Of a stretch of DNA of 64,000 nt, positions 29,483-38,067 are shown piece by piece. This stretch comes from an uncultured Desulfovibrio sp. Lineage in GTDB: Bacteria; Desulfobacterota; Desulfovibrionia; Desulfovibrionales; Desulfovibrionaceae. Each line of letters begins with the position of its first letter. Positions within the stretch are counted from its first letter, which is position 1. Both the position numbers and the translations under genes were made by a program. Under the pieces are notes generated by a model. The model did not search any database, was not told the origin of the DNA, and saw only the letters and a program-made list of their open reading frames with translations. Location: assembly GCF_944324525.1 (NCBI RefSeq), contig NZ_CALUWS010000004.1, forward strand, positions 33,339-97,338, written 5' to 3'.

Positions 29483-30151
29483 ATGACCCGTTTAGCACAT
29501 CTTACGCAACAGCGCCTAAGCAGCACCTGGCGCAACTTGCGCGCCGACTGGGGCCGGTACGCCGGCAACGGCGGCGTGCTTGGCATGGCGGCCTCCTTCG
29601 GGGCCTTTTGGCGGCAGGCGCTCCGCGCGCCGCACGGCGTGGGCGCGGTCTGTCCCAGCAGTGCGGCGCTGGCCCAGACCATGGCCGACCTGTTGCCGCC
29701 GTCCGTCCTCCACGGACAGGACATCGTGGTGGAACTGGGGCCGGGAACGGGCGTCGTCACCCGGGCCCTGCTGAAAAAAGGCATCCCCGCCCAGCGTCTG
29801 CTGCTCATCGAACGCATGCCCAGCTTCTGCCGCATGCTGCAAAACCGCTTTCCCCATGTCCCTGTCGTCCAGGGCGACGCCATGCGGCTGGGGGAATATC
29901 TGCCGCAGGGCAGGCGCGTGGCGGCCATCGTCTCTTCCCTGCCGCTGCTCAGTCTGCCCCCGGAATGCCGGGCAGGCATCATGACCGCCATGCGGCAGTG
30001 TCTGGATGCGGACGGCTGCGTCGTCCAGTTCACCTATGCCCTCTGGGGCCGGACGCCGCTCAGTCAGGCCGGTTTCGTGCCGGACCGCACGCGGCGCGTC
30101 CTTATCAATCTGCCCCCGGCGCGCGTACAACGCCTGCATCCCTCCCGGTAG
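29483..30151 (+). CDS. SAM-dependent methyltransferase, PmtA/KsgA-like (possible phospholipid N-methyltransferase)
   Basis: Class I methyltransferase of 222 residues. The SAM motif I is VVELGPGTGVVTRALL (about residues 75-90), the acidic end of strand 2 is LLLIERM, and motif IV is near VAAIVSSLPLLSLP. The form with FGAFWRQALRAP and VCPSSAALAQTMA before motif I is typical of short PmtA-like enzymes that methylate phosphatidylethanolamine; substrate is inference. The start ATG at 29483 follows AGGAAAGG. Cardiolipin synthase converges from the other side, so two lipid-related genes face each other across repeat copy D. Confidence 0.75.
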   Translation: MTRLAHLTQQRLSSTWRNLRADWGRYAGNGGVLGMAASFGAFWRQALRAPHGVGAVCPSSAALAQTMADLLPPSVLHGQDIVVELGPGTGVVTRALLKKGIPAQRLLLIERMPSFCRMLQNRFPHVPVVQGDAMRLGEYLPQGRRVAAIVSSLPLLSLPPECRAGIMTAMRQCLDADGCVVQFTYALWGRTPLSQAGFVPDRTRRVLINLPPARVQRLHPSR

Positions 30152-30239
30152 GGACAGGGCATGGCGGCAAGTTTTTTTGCCCTGGGGCTAAAAAGACTCT
30201 CCGCTGTTGGACAGCACGCTTCATCTTGCTGCAAGAAAA

Positions 30240-30303
30240 GGCAGCCCGCCCGACGGTCTGGCGTTGCGTACGCCTGACCTGACGGCAGGGCTGCCGCTTT
30301 TTT
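30240..30303 (+). terminator. Long structured terminator after the methyltransferase gene
   Basis: Outer arms GGCAGCCC (30240-30247) and GGGCTGCC (30288-30295), inner arms GGTCTGGCGT and ACGCCTGACC, then GC and six T. It could also be the 3' end of a small RNA. The gap 30152-30642 holds no gene that I can support. Confidence 0.65.
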
Positions 30304-30512
30304 CTGCTGCTCCGTCATGCCCGCCTCCTCCGGGGTCTTCCTGCCTTCCAGAGCGCCCCGGCCCTGCCCGGCGCATCCTGTCGCCGCGTGCCACAGACGC
30401 CAAGGCCTGCTAACGCTCCCCCTGCTTGTTTGGCGGGAAGAGACAGGAACACGGGCAGCCTCGCCGCCAGAGGGAAACAGCGGGGGAGCCGACTCGCCTT
30501 CCCCTTCCGCAT

Positions 30513-30634
30513 AGAGCGCTTTCTGTTTGAAACGCTCTGTGTTTCAAACCATACGGCCTGGCGTTTCGCGGAAAAAGCGCGGCTTTTCCGCTTGGTTTGA
30601 GCCGGGCGGCGCTGTGCCGCCGCCTCTAAACGCG
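30513..30634 (+). repeat. Dispersed intergenic hairpin repeat, copy D
   Basis: Clear copy: GTTTGAAACGCTCTGTGTTT hairpin region, CATACGGCCTGGCGTTTCGC, GCGGAAAAAGCGCGGCTTTT, then GCCGGGCGGCGCTGTGCCGC. It lies between the converging methyltransferase and cardiolipin synthase genes. Confidence 0.8.
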
Positions 30635-30642
30635 GCCGTCTC

Positions 30643-32076
30643 CTACAGATAGGGGGAGAAGAGCCAGCAGGCGGCATCCCGCAGGCGCAGCGGCAGGCTG
30701 CGCGCAGTCAGCCGGGCCAGCGTCATTTCCCGGCCCCGTCCCGCGGCTTCCCGCATGTGCCGCACGAGCAGATCATGGAAGCGCGGATCAAAGACCTCCA
30801 TATTCAGCTCGAAGTTCAGGCGCAGGCTGCGAGCGTCCAGATTGGCGGAGCCGATCTGGGCATAGTAGCCGTCCACGGCCAGCAGCTTGGTGTGGGCAAA
30901 GGGCGGCGGCTGGTGCCATACGCGCACGCCCGCCCGCAGCAGGGACGGCAGCAGGCGGAAGCTCGCCCAGTGCACATAGGGCAGGTTGTTGCGCTCCGGC
31001 AGGATGACCCGCACGTCCAGCCCCCGCTGCGCCGCGCTGCGCAGGCTGGTCATCAGCTCGTGGGAGGGCAGGAAATAGGGCGTCATGATGTGCACGCTGC
31101 GCGTCGCCCCGCTGATGGCCCCGGCCATGAGATCGTTAAGGGTATCGTCGTCGGAGTCCGGGCCGTCCAGCACCAGACGGCACAGGCTCTCGCCGTCGGA
31201 GTCTGTGGGGATATCCGGGACGGGCACAGGCTCGGGACGGCCGCAGGCAAAACCCCAGTCCAGCAGGAAGGCGCGCAGGAGCTGAAAGACGATGGGGCCG
31301 AGACAGCGGAACTGCATGTCCTGCACGTCCCCCTTCCGCCCGGACAGCACATGGTGATCCGAGATGTTCATGCCGCCGGTAAAGGCGACGCCGTCACAGA
31401 CGAGCAGCTTGCGGTGCGTCCGCAGATTGATGCACAGCTTGGGCGGCAGGAGCTGCAGCGGCAGGAACTGCGCCACGCGTACGCCTCTGGCGGCCAGATG
31501 CGCCCAGGGCCGCCGCAGGGAGTAGAAACGCCCGCCGAAGCCGTCCACCAGCACGCGCACGTCCACGCCGCGTGCCGCCGCCAGAGCCAGCGCCTCGCAA
31601 AAGGCCTCCGCCGAGCTGCCGTGAGCAAAGATATAGGAGGACAGGTAGACATGCCGCCGGGCCGCATGGATGGCGTGGAGCATGGCGGGATAGGCCTCAT
31701 TGCCGTTGCGCAACGGCTCGATGCGATTGCCGCCGCACAGCTCCTGCCCGGTCAGACGGCGGCCCAGCCGCTCCAGCAAAACGGCCTGCGCGGGGATATG
31801 CTCCGGCGGCTGCGGACTTTCCCCGGAAAGCGGGATGTAGGGCTCCCCGGCCGCCAGCCTGCGCAGCATGCGCTGCGCGGCGCTCTGGGTACGGCTGATG
31901 CCGAAGGCCAGATAGAGCAGCAGTCCCACCACCGGCAGGAAGATCAGCGCGGCCGACCAGCCCAGGGCCGACCGGGGATCGCGCTTGGTCAGCACGGCAT
32001 GTCCGGCCGCGCCCCAGGCCAGCAGATGGAAAAGGACCAGCAGGACGAGCTGCACAGGATGAAGCGTATCTCCCAT
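30643..32076 (-). CDS. cls: Cardiolipin synthase (phospholipase D family)
   Basis: Membrane enzyme that joins two phosphatidylglycerols to cardiolipin and glycerol. The 477-residue protein begins with two membrane helices (LVLLVLFHLLAWGAAGHAVL and LIFLPVVGLLLYLAFGI), followed by two HKD motifs: RTHRKLLVCDG with GGMNISDHH, and FAHTKLLAVDG with GSANLDARS. Normal length. AAGGGA lies about 10 bases before the ATG. It is last in a minus-strand run behind the pseudo-hybrid kinase. A 30-bp palindrome in the 44-base gap may reduce read-through, so its expression may be partly independent. Confidence 0.93.
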   Translation of the reverse strand: MGDTLHPVQLVLLVLFHLLAWGAAGHAVLTKRDPRSALGWSAALIFLPVVGLLLYLAFGISRTQSAAQRMLRRLAAGEPYIPLSGESPQPPEHIPAQAVLLERLGRRLTGQELCGGNRIEPLRNGNEAYPAMLHAIHAARRHVYLSSYIFAHGSSAEAFCEALALAAARGVDVRVLVDGFGGRFYSLRRPWAHLAARGVRVAQFLPLQLLPPKLCINLRTHRKLLVCDGVAFTGGMNISDHHVLSGRKGDVQDMQFRCLGPIVFQLLRAFLLDWGFACGRPEPVPVPDIPTDSDGESLCRLVLDGPDSDDDTLNDLMAGAISGATRSVHIMTPYFLPSHELMTSLRSAAQRGLDVRVILPERNNLPYVHWASFRLLPSLLRAGVRVWHQPPPFAHTKLLAVDGYYAQIGSANLDARSLRLNFELNMEVFDPRFHDLLVRHMREAAGRGREMTLARLTARSLPLRLRDAACWLFSPYL

Positions 32077-32088
32077 GACGGCAATCCC

Positions 32089-32118
32089 TTTTCCGGCCCG
32101 CCGCGGCGGGCCGGAAAA
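32089..32118. terminator. 30-bp perfect palindrome between pseudo-kinase gene and cls
   Basis: Arms TTTTCCGGCCCGCCG (32089-32103) and its exact complement (32104-32118). GC-rich stem with A/T ends, so it can act in both directions. It begins three bases beyond the pseudo-kinase stop. Confidence 0.8.
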
Positions 32119-32120
32119 GC

Positions 32121-35100
32121 TCAGCGCAATTCCTTCTGGATGGCGATACGGTTACGCTCCACCTGGGCCACCAGGTCGGGCAGCAGATCCCGCAGCGCCC
32201 CCAGGTCCTCATGGCGGCCCGCCTGCTCCACGCAGCGCGCCATGCGTCCCAGCGAACGGAAACCGAACGCGTCCGCATCACGGGCGATGCTCTCCGCCGC
32301 CACGGCGACCGTCAGGCAATTCCCGTTGGCAAAGGCTTGCTGCGCCTTGCGCACGGCGGTATCGAAGCGGGCCACGAGGTCGAGCATCTCCTGATCCGCA
32401 ACATCCGCGCTGCCGGGCACGGGAGAAGACGCCGCCACTGTGGCTTCCTCGGGCTGGCGGGCTTGCGGAGCGGGAGCGGCGACCGGGGCCGGCATGACCG
32501 GCGCCGTCGGACGTTCCGTGGGAGCGCCGCCAGCTGCGGGAGCGGATGCGCCGGAGGCCTGCGTCTGAGCGGATGAGGACGAACCGCCAGCCCGGGCCGC
32601 CACGGCTGCCCGGCGGCGCGCATCGGCCGCCCGGGCCCGACCGCTCTGCGGGCCTGACGACGCGGCGGCGCTTTCGCCCTGCCCCTGCAGGCGTCCGAAC
32701 ACCCGGCGCAGGAAGGAGGGCACGCCGGTGCCGCCTTCTTCACTGGAGCCGCCCGGGGCGGCGTCTTCCAGCGTGCCGGCCGGCTGATGCGTCTGCGGGA
32801 GCGCTTCCGCTCTCTTCGCGCCTGTCTGTCCCTGCTCCGCTGCCTTGAGGGCTTCCTGCATGGTCAGGACCGGCGGCTCGGCGGCGCTCCCGGCCTGCTC
32901 CGCTTCCGCAGCGGCCGCCGGCGTGGCGGACTTGCGAACGGCGTCTTCCCTGGGACGGCTGGACGGGATGGGCGTCGGCTCTCCTACCCATTCAAGGAAC
33001 TCGCCGGAAGCGGGGGAAGGCGCAGCCACCCGGGAAGCTTCCGCCGCCGGCGTCGGGATTTCCGACAGGGGCGGCAGGCCCGCCGTCTCCGCGGCAGGCT
33101 CGTTCCGCTGCGCCGGCTCTTCCGCATCGGCGTGCTCCGCGATCGGGGCGGACGCCTTTTCTTCCAAAAGCAGAGGCGCGTCATCGGAACGGGCCTCCTC
33201 AGCCGGGGAAGGCGACTCCGCGTCCTGTCCGACCGGCTGTTCCGCCGCGGGCGTCTCGACCGGCTCGACGGAGACAGCCGGGGCCGCCTCGTCGGACTCG
33301 GACACGGGCGCTTCCGCGGCTTCCCGCACGGCACTGTCGGAGGACAGCGCCTCCCCGATCCCTGCTCCGGCGGAGGCCGGGGTTGCGGCGATCGTCGTGG
33401 CCACGGTCTGGCCCCATTGATTATCCTGTTCCGGCAATCCTTCCGCAGGAGAGGCCGCCGGAGCCGCGCCCCACTGATTGTCGATGGCCGGCAGTTCCAC
33501 GGACGACGTCTCTGCCGGGCTCGCGTCCGGCGCGGGCAAGGACGCTTCGCTGGCGGCCTCTTCCGTCATGGGAGCGGGGTCGCCCCAGTGATTGTCCATG
33601 ACCGGGCGGGCATCTTCCTCACTGGCCGCAGGGGAGGCTTCCGCCTCGCGTTCGTCCGGTTGCGGCGCTTCGGCCACGACCGGCTCCGCCGTGCCGTCGT
33701 CCTGCGGCGCAGAGGGCATATCCGCCACACCGGCAGCCGTTTCCGGCGCGGCTGCGGGAGCCTGTTCCTCGCTCCGCTTGCGCGGCTGCGACGTCAGCAG
33801 GCCGGAAAGGGGCGGGAACCCGGCGGGATGTCCGGCGGAAGCGTCGGGAGAGGCAGCGGCCTCCCCGTCCTGACTGCCGAAATAGGCTTCCAGGATCTCC
33901 CGTACCGTCTGGCGCAGGGCTTCACGATCAACGGGCTCAAGCAGGGCATGGGTGAAGCCGGCTCCGGCCAGCGCATCCCACTGGCTGTCGTCCCCGGTGA
34001 CCGCGATGGCCCCGAAGACAGGCAGGTGCGCCGCCGTGGCGCGCTGACGGAAACGCTCCAGCGTTTCCTGCGCCTTGACGGAGACCTGAGAGCCGGCGGC
34101 GATCAGCATGGTCACCGGCCGCTGTTCATGCAGGGCCAGAGCTTCCGGCAGGGTACGCGCCTGCAGCACCACGCAGGACAGGCCATCCAGCATGTGGACC
34201 AGGGCCTGCCGGTCCATAGCGCCCGGCGTGCAGACCAGGATGCGCGCCCGGCGGGAAGCCTTGCGCGCATGTTCCGCCACGGGCGCGCCCGAGGCGTCCG
34301 CCGCGCCTTCCACCGGCTCAAGGTGCAGGGTGAAGGCGATGGTCGCGCCCCGAATGCCGCATTCGGCACTGAGGAAGCCGTTGCTTCGCCCGGCGAGCTC
34401 CCAGGCATGGCTGAGCGCGAGGCTGGAACGCTCGGCCGGAGGCGTGCCGGAACCGCTGTCCTGCACGGTGAAGAGCAGATGACCGGGATCGTCGCTGTCC
34501 GGCACCCGACGCACCGAAAAATGCACCGCGCCCTGCCGCGTGGCCCGGACGGCGCTTTCCAGCAGTTCGCGCAGCACGGCGTCCAGCGCATGGTATTCGC
34601 CGCTGTAGAAGGACGGCAGATACGGCGGCATGTACCAGGCGAGGGCGATGCCGCCATTTTCCGCCGCCGCGGCCACGGAGTCATGCACCGAGCGCATGAG
34701 CTCCTGCAGATCGAACGTCTCCTGCAGGGCCGGAGCGGACACGCCGGGCAGGACGCTGGCGGGATCCCGCAGCACGGCCAGCATCTGACGGGCGGCCGCG
34801 GTCATGTTCCGGGCCGTCTCCCGGGCCGAAGGCGGCAGGGAGCACTGCTCCAGCGCGGCGCTTTCCCGCATGAGGTCATCCAGCGGACGCCGCAGGGCTT
34901 CTTCCAGCCGCTCGGCATCCAGCGGGTCGGCCGCGGGCCGCGCGGGCGGCGTTTCCGGCCGGGACGGCACGGGGTCGGCTTCGCGCGGGGGCAGATCCTC
35001 TTCCATGCGGGGCAGGGCTATGCCCTCCTCGGTGGAAGGCAGCAGGCGCAGATTAGGATCGTCCATGAGGGGCGGCTGCTCCGAGCGCTGGGGCGTCCCC

Positions 35101-36425
35101 AGGCTCAGCGGCCCGTCGTCCAGCAGCAGCGTGCCCGGCTCGGGAGCCGGCATGGTCAGATCGATGGGGGCCTCTTCCTCTTCCCCGCTCTCTTCACGCC
35201 GGGGCACGGCCGTGGCCGTGATGATGAGCGCGCTCAGGGCCGTTCCCCAGAGCGGCAGCGAGGCCAGCACGCCGGGCGCATAGCCGAGATCCAGCCCGAG
35301 GATGGACGCGGCCACCGCCGCCGGCGGCAGCAGGATGCCCAGCAGGAAACGCCGTGCGCCGGGCAGCCCCATCAAGCAGGCCGCCGTGGCCGTAGGCACG
35401 CACAGCAGGCTGCCCACAGGCCAGAGCGGCAGATAACGCGCCGTCCAGGCCATGTCCGGCACCAGCGGCAGCAGGGCCAGCGCCGCGCCGGGCAGCACCA
35501 GCAGGATGAACTGCGCATCCAGGAAGCGGTGACGGCCGCGCGTCTGCATGAGATGACGCCCCACATGCGGCAGGAACATGAGCGCCAGACCGGGCGTCAG
35601 CAGGGCCGCCGCGTCCTCGAAGGAAAAATGCCCGGCGCCGTTGCCGGGGACGCCGAAATATCCCTGCACCAGGGCCGCCGCGACATAGAGCGCCGTCCAG
35701 ATGCGCCACTGTCCATGCTCCGACAGGCCGCGCAGCAGGCACAACAGCATGACCACCGCCAGCGCGACCAGCGCGCTCTTGGAGGCCAGGCCGGAAAGAT
35801 CGGTGGCGGCATTGTGCGGCGTACGCAACACGGGGGAGAACCACAGACCCGGCAGCCCGTCCAGCCGCAGGAAGCAGACCTGCGCCTCGGCCCCCGCGCG
35901 CGGCAGCAGCAGGACGTTGCGGGAAGTGGGCGTGTTCTCCCGCCATTCCACCGCATTGCTCAAGGTGTCGAACAAGGGATTGTACAGGGTGGGCGTGCCG
36001 GGGACGCTCTCGCCCATATCCAGCAGGACGGCGCTGTTCTCCTGCCCCGGCACGGCGGCATCCAGCACGAAGCGCAGCCAGGCCACGCCCGTCACATGCG
36101 GCAGATGCCGGACATCCAGCGGCGCGAAATGTTTGTCGGGCGGCAGGGCCGCCACCTCTTCCACGTCCATCTCACCCGTGGGATCGATGTAGATCTGCAA
36201 ATAGGGCAGCAGGGACAGGCTGGGCTGGCTCAGATGGGCGGGCACCATGTCCGCATTTTCCCCGGAAGGCGCCTCCGGGATGGGGGGCAGCGCGGGCGGC
36301 TGCAGGATCGCCGCCCCGGCTGTGGCGGCCCAGAGCAGCAGGAACGCCAGCGCGGACGGCAGCACGCCCCGCAGGCAACGACACTGACACGCGGCGGAGA
36401 CCGCCGTACGGATGTGTTCAAACAT
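32121..36425 (-). CDS. Giant 7TM-DISM pseudo-hybrid histidine kinase lacking phosphotransfer residues
   Basis: Membrane signalling or scaffold protein of 1434 residues. A signal-like helix (LPSALAFLLLWAATAGAA) leads into a periplasmic 7TMR-DISM-like domain (about 65-210) and a multi-helix membrane part (about 215-430). A HisKA-like segment follows (about 505-560; the expected HE.R.PL reads EALRRPLDDL, without His). A HATPase-like domain (about 575-700) keeps DSGSGTPP, but its N-box reads LLESAVRAT. A receiver-like domain (about 722-848) has MLIAAGSQ in place of the Asp strand and LLEPV where Lys is expected. A long Pro/Ala/Glu-rich linker (about 850-1320) contains three DN-H/Q-WG motifs. The C-terminal Hpt-like bundle reads AESIARDADAFG, without His. 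The start is ATG 36425 after GGGAG. It lies 16 bases behind the TPR gene. Confidence 0.75.
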   Translation of the reverse strand: MFEHIRTAVSAACQCRCLRGVLPSALAFLLLWAATAGAAILQPPALPPIPEAPSGENADMVPAHLSQPSLSLLPYLQIYIDPTGEMDVEEVAALPPDKHFAPLDVRHLPHVTGVAWLRFVLDAAVPGQENSAVLLDMGESVPGTPTLYNPLFDTLSNAVEWRENTPTSRNVLLLPRAGAEAQVCFLRLDGLPGLWFSPVLRTPHNAATDLSGLASKSALVALAVVMLLCLLRGLSEHGQWRIWTALYVAAALVQGYFGVPGNGAGHFSFEDAAALLTPGLALMFLPHVGRHLMQTRGRHRFLDAQFILLVLPGAALALLPLVPDMAWTARYLPLWPVGSLLCVPTATAACLMGLPGARRFLLGILLPPAAVAASILGLDLGYAPGVLASLPLWGTALSALIITATAVPRREESGEEEEAPIDLTMPAPEPGTLLLDDGPLSLGTPQRSEQPPLMDDPNLRLLPSTEEGIALPRMEEDLPPREADPVPSRPETPPARPAADPLDAERLEEALRRPLDDLMRESAALEQCSLPPSARETARNMTAAARQMLAVLRDPASVLPGVSAPALQETFDLQELMRSVHDSVAAAAENGGIALAWYMPPYLPSFYSGEYHALDAVLRELLESAVRATRQGAVHFSVRRVPDSDDPGHLLFTVQDSGSGTPPAERSSLALSHAWELAGRSNGFLSAECGIRGATIAFTLHLEPVEGAADASGAPVAEHARKASRRARILVCTPGAMDRQALVHMLDGLSCVVLQARTLPEALALHEQRPVTMLIAAGSQVSVKAQETLERFRQRATAAHLPVFGAIAVTGDDSQWDALAGAGFTHALLEPVDREALRQTVREILEAYFGSQDGEAAASPDASAGHPAGFPPLSGLLTSQPRKRSEEQAPAAAPETAAGVADMPSAPQDDGTAEPVVAEAPQPDEREAEASPAASEEDARPVMDNHWGDPAPMTEEAASEASLPAPDASPAETSSVELPAIDNQWGAAPAASPAEGLPEQDNQWGQTVATTIAATPASAGAGIGEALSSDSAVREAAEAPVSESDEAAPAVSVEPVETPAAEQPVGQDAESPSPAEEARSDDAPLLLEEKASAPIAEHADAEEPAQRNEPAAETAGLPPLSEIPTPAAEASRVAAPSPASGEFLEWVGEPTPIPSSRPREDAVRKSATPAAAAEAEQAGSAAEPPVLTMQEALKAAEQGQTGAKRAEALPQTHQPAGTLEDAAPGGSSEEGGTGVPSFLRRVFGRLQGQGESAAASSGPQSGRARAADARRRAAVAARAGGSSSSAQTQASGASAPAAGGAPTERPTAPVMPAPVAAPAPQARQPEEATVAASSPVPGSADVADQEMLDLVARFDTAVRKAQQAFANGNCLTVAVAAESIARDADAFGFRSLGRMARCVEQAGRHEDLGALRDLLPDLVAQVERNRIAIQKELR

Positions 36426-36441
36426 GGCTTTTCTCCCGCCT

Positions 36442-36868
36442 CTAGGGCAACGGCTTGTCACATTGTTCGATAAGTGCGCGCAGCCCCGTTCCGTCCGGGG
36501 CCGTCGCCCGCGGGTTGATGCGCAAAAGCTCCTGCCAGACGGCCTTGGCCTCGGCATGCCGGTGCAGGTCGAACAGCAGGACAAGCCCCTTGTTGAAACG
36601 GGAGTTCTCATGCGACGGGTCGGCGCGCATGGCCTGGTCGAAACTGGTCAGCGCGCGCTGGTACTGCCCGACCTCACGATACATGATGCCCAGGTCGGTC
36701 AGCACGTTGGGGTTGCCGGGCCGCAGGGCCAGCGAGCGCTCATACGCATCGATGGCCTTGAGGAACTGCTGCGTATCGAAGTAGACGTTGCCCAGCTCCG
36801 CCCAGCGGGCGGCATCTTGCGGCTTGGCGGCAAGGCTTTTTTCCAGATGCCCGATGTGTTCCTGCTGC
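36442..36868 (-). repeat. Tandem repeat unit 1 within the TPR gene (period about 522 bp)
   Basis: Matches 36964-37390 with few substitutions; for example CGGCTTGTCACATTG at 36451 against CGGCTTGTCGCACTG at 36973. A diverged linker of about 95 bases separates the units. Confidence 0.85.
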
Positions 36869-37872
36869 GCGCGGCTGACGTTGGCCGGCGAAGGCGTCAC
36901 GGGGGCCTTTTGCTGTCCGGCGGCAGGCGCGGCGGTCGTCCCCCCGCCCTTCCTCTCGGACGCCTTGCCTAGCGGCTTGTCGCACTGTTCGATGAGCGCG
37001 CGCAGCCCCGTTCCGTCCGGAGCCGTCGCCCGCGGATTGAGGCGCAGGAGTTCCTGCCAGACGGCCTTGGCCTCGGCATGCCGGTGCAGGTCGAACAGCA
37101 GGACCACCCCCTTGTTGAAACGGGAGTTCTCATGCGCCGGATCGGCGCGCATGGCCTGGTCGAAACTGCTCAGCGCGCGCTCGTACTGTCCGACCTCACG
37201 ATACATGATGCCCAGGTCGGTCAGCACGTTGGGGTTGCCGGGCTGCAGGGCCAGCGATCGTTCATACGCATCGATGGCCTTGAGGGCCTGCTGCGTATCG
37301 AAATAGGCGTTGCCCAGTTCCGCCCAGCGGGCGGCGTCCTGCGGATCGGCGGCAAGGCTCTTTTCCAGATGCCCGATATGCTCCAGCTGCTCACGGCTCG
37401 CGTTGACCGGCGGGGGCGTCTCCGCCGTCTTTTCCTGTGCGGCGGCGGGAGCGGGCGTCCCCGCCGCGGGCGCGACGGAGCGCGCGGGGGCCGCCTCCCC
37501 TTCCTTCCCCTCGAACATGTGCGGAAGAAGATTGCCCAGCAGCAGACCGCCCAGCAGGCATATGCCGCAGCAAAACGCGCACGTCAGGCCGGAAACGCCC
37601 GACGGCCGCGTGTGGGAGGCCGGGGGGACATCGCCCGGCAGGGGGAGCGTGACAGGAAGGGCAGGTGCGGCGGACGGCGCGCCTTCGGAACTGGCCGCAG
37701 GCATGCTCTCGCCGGAAGCGGAAGAAGCAGCGGCGGGGGCAGACGGCACGTCGGGGGCCGCACTGTCCGGCATTGCCGGAATCGTTTCGCCGCTGACGGC
37801 AGGGGATGCGGCGTCAGCCGTACCGGCGGGACTTTTCCGCCGTGCGGAATTCTTTCGTTTGGAACGGGACAT
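36442..37872 (-). CDS. Membrane-anchored TPR protein with internal duplication
   Basis: A 476-residue protein. The Ser/Ala/Pro-rich N-terminus (about 1-95) precedes one membrane helix, LTCAFCCGICLLGGLLLGNLL (about 94-115, cysteine-rich). Two nearly identical periplasmic TPR blocks of about 140 residues follow, each running from EHIGHLEKSLAA through NPNVLTDLGIMYREVGQY and ENSRFNKG to LIEQCDKPL, joined by a linker of about 30 residues. It probably binds a partner protein through the TPR surfaces; the downstream pseudo-kinase is the obvious candidate (16 bases apart, same strand). A TTGTCA-N17-TAGAAA promoter lies upstream. The high identity of the two blocks suggests recent duplication or ongoing homogenisation. 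Confidence 0.82.
   Translation of the reverse strand: MSRSKRKNSARRKSPAGTADAASPAVSGETIPAMPDSAAPDVPSAPAAASSASGESMPAASSEGAPSAAPALPVTLPLPGDVPPASHTRPSGVSGLTCAFCCGICLLGGLLLGNLLPHMFEGKEGEAAPARSVAPAAGTPAPAAAQEKTAETPPPVNASREQLEHIGHLEKSLAADPQDAARWAELGNAYFDTQQALKAIDAYERSLALQPGNPNVLTDLGIMYREVGQYERALSSFDQAMRADPAHENSRFNKGVVLLFDLHRHAEAKAVWQELLRLNPRATAPDGTGLRALIEQCDKPLGKASERKGGGTTAAPAAGQQKAPVTPSPANVSRAQQEHIGHLEKSLAAKPQDAARWAELGNVYFDTQQFLKAIDAYERSLALRPGNPNVLTDLGIMYREVGQYQRALTSFDQAMRADPSHENSRFNKGLVLLFDLHRHAEAKAVWQELLRINPRATAPDGTGLRALIEQCDKPLP
36964..37390 (-). repeat. Tandem repeat unit 2 within the TPR gene
   Basis: Upstream partner of 36442-36868, in frame, so recombination between the units would delete or add one complete TPR block of 174 codons. 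Confidence 0.85.
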
Positions 37873-37927
37873 GGCTGTTTTCTCTTTTCTGGGAACGGGG
37901 CGTCCGCCCCGGTAGATGATGCCCCTT

Positions 37928-37956
37928 TTTCTAGAATATTCCTAGAATATTGACAA
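37928..37956 (-). promoter_or_regulatory. Promoter of the TPR/pseudo-kinase unit
   Basis: On the minus strand TTGTCA (37956-37951), 17-base spacer, TAGAAA (37933-37928). The element CTAGAATATT is present twice in tandem (37931 and 37942 on plus), overlapping the spacer, and could be a regulator site. Confidence 0.55.
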
Positions 37957-38005
37957 GGCGGAAAGATTCGCGCCCCCGTGCGGAAACGCTCCCGATACGC
38001 CGGAC

Positions 38006-38036
38006 AAAAAAAGGAGGGCCTGACGCCCTCCCCTTT
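38006..38036 (-). terminator. Terminator of the rnf-apbE operon
   Basis: On the minus strand GGAGGGC, loop GTCAG, GCCCTCC, then seven T. It lies about 30 bases beyond the apbE stop. Confidence 0.85.
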
Positions 38037-38067
38037 TGCTCATCATATGGCCCGCTGCCGGAGCGCG

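Noticed and set aside
30304-30514. Small plus- and minus-strand frames in the gap before cls
   Set aside because: No start signals, no conserved character, and they run into the dispersed repeat.
32787-36473. A 1228-codon open frame on the plus strand opposite the pseudo-kinase gene
   Set aside because: It is the complement of a GC-rich gene with strong third-position bias; the translation is Arg/Gly-rich with no motifs, while the minus frame has recognisable domains.
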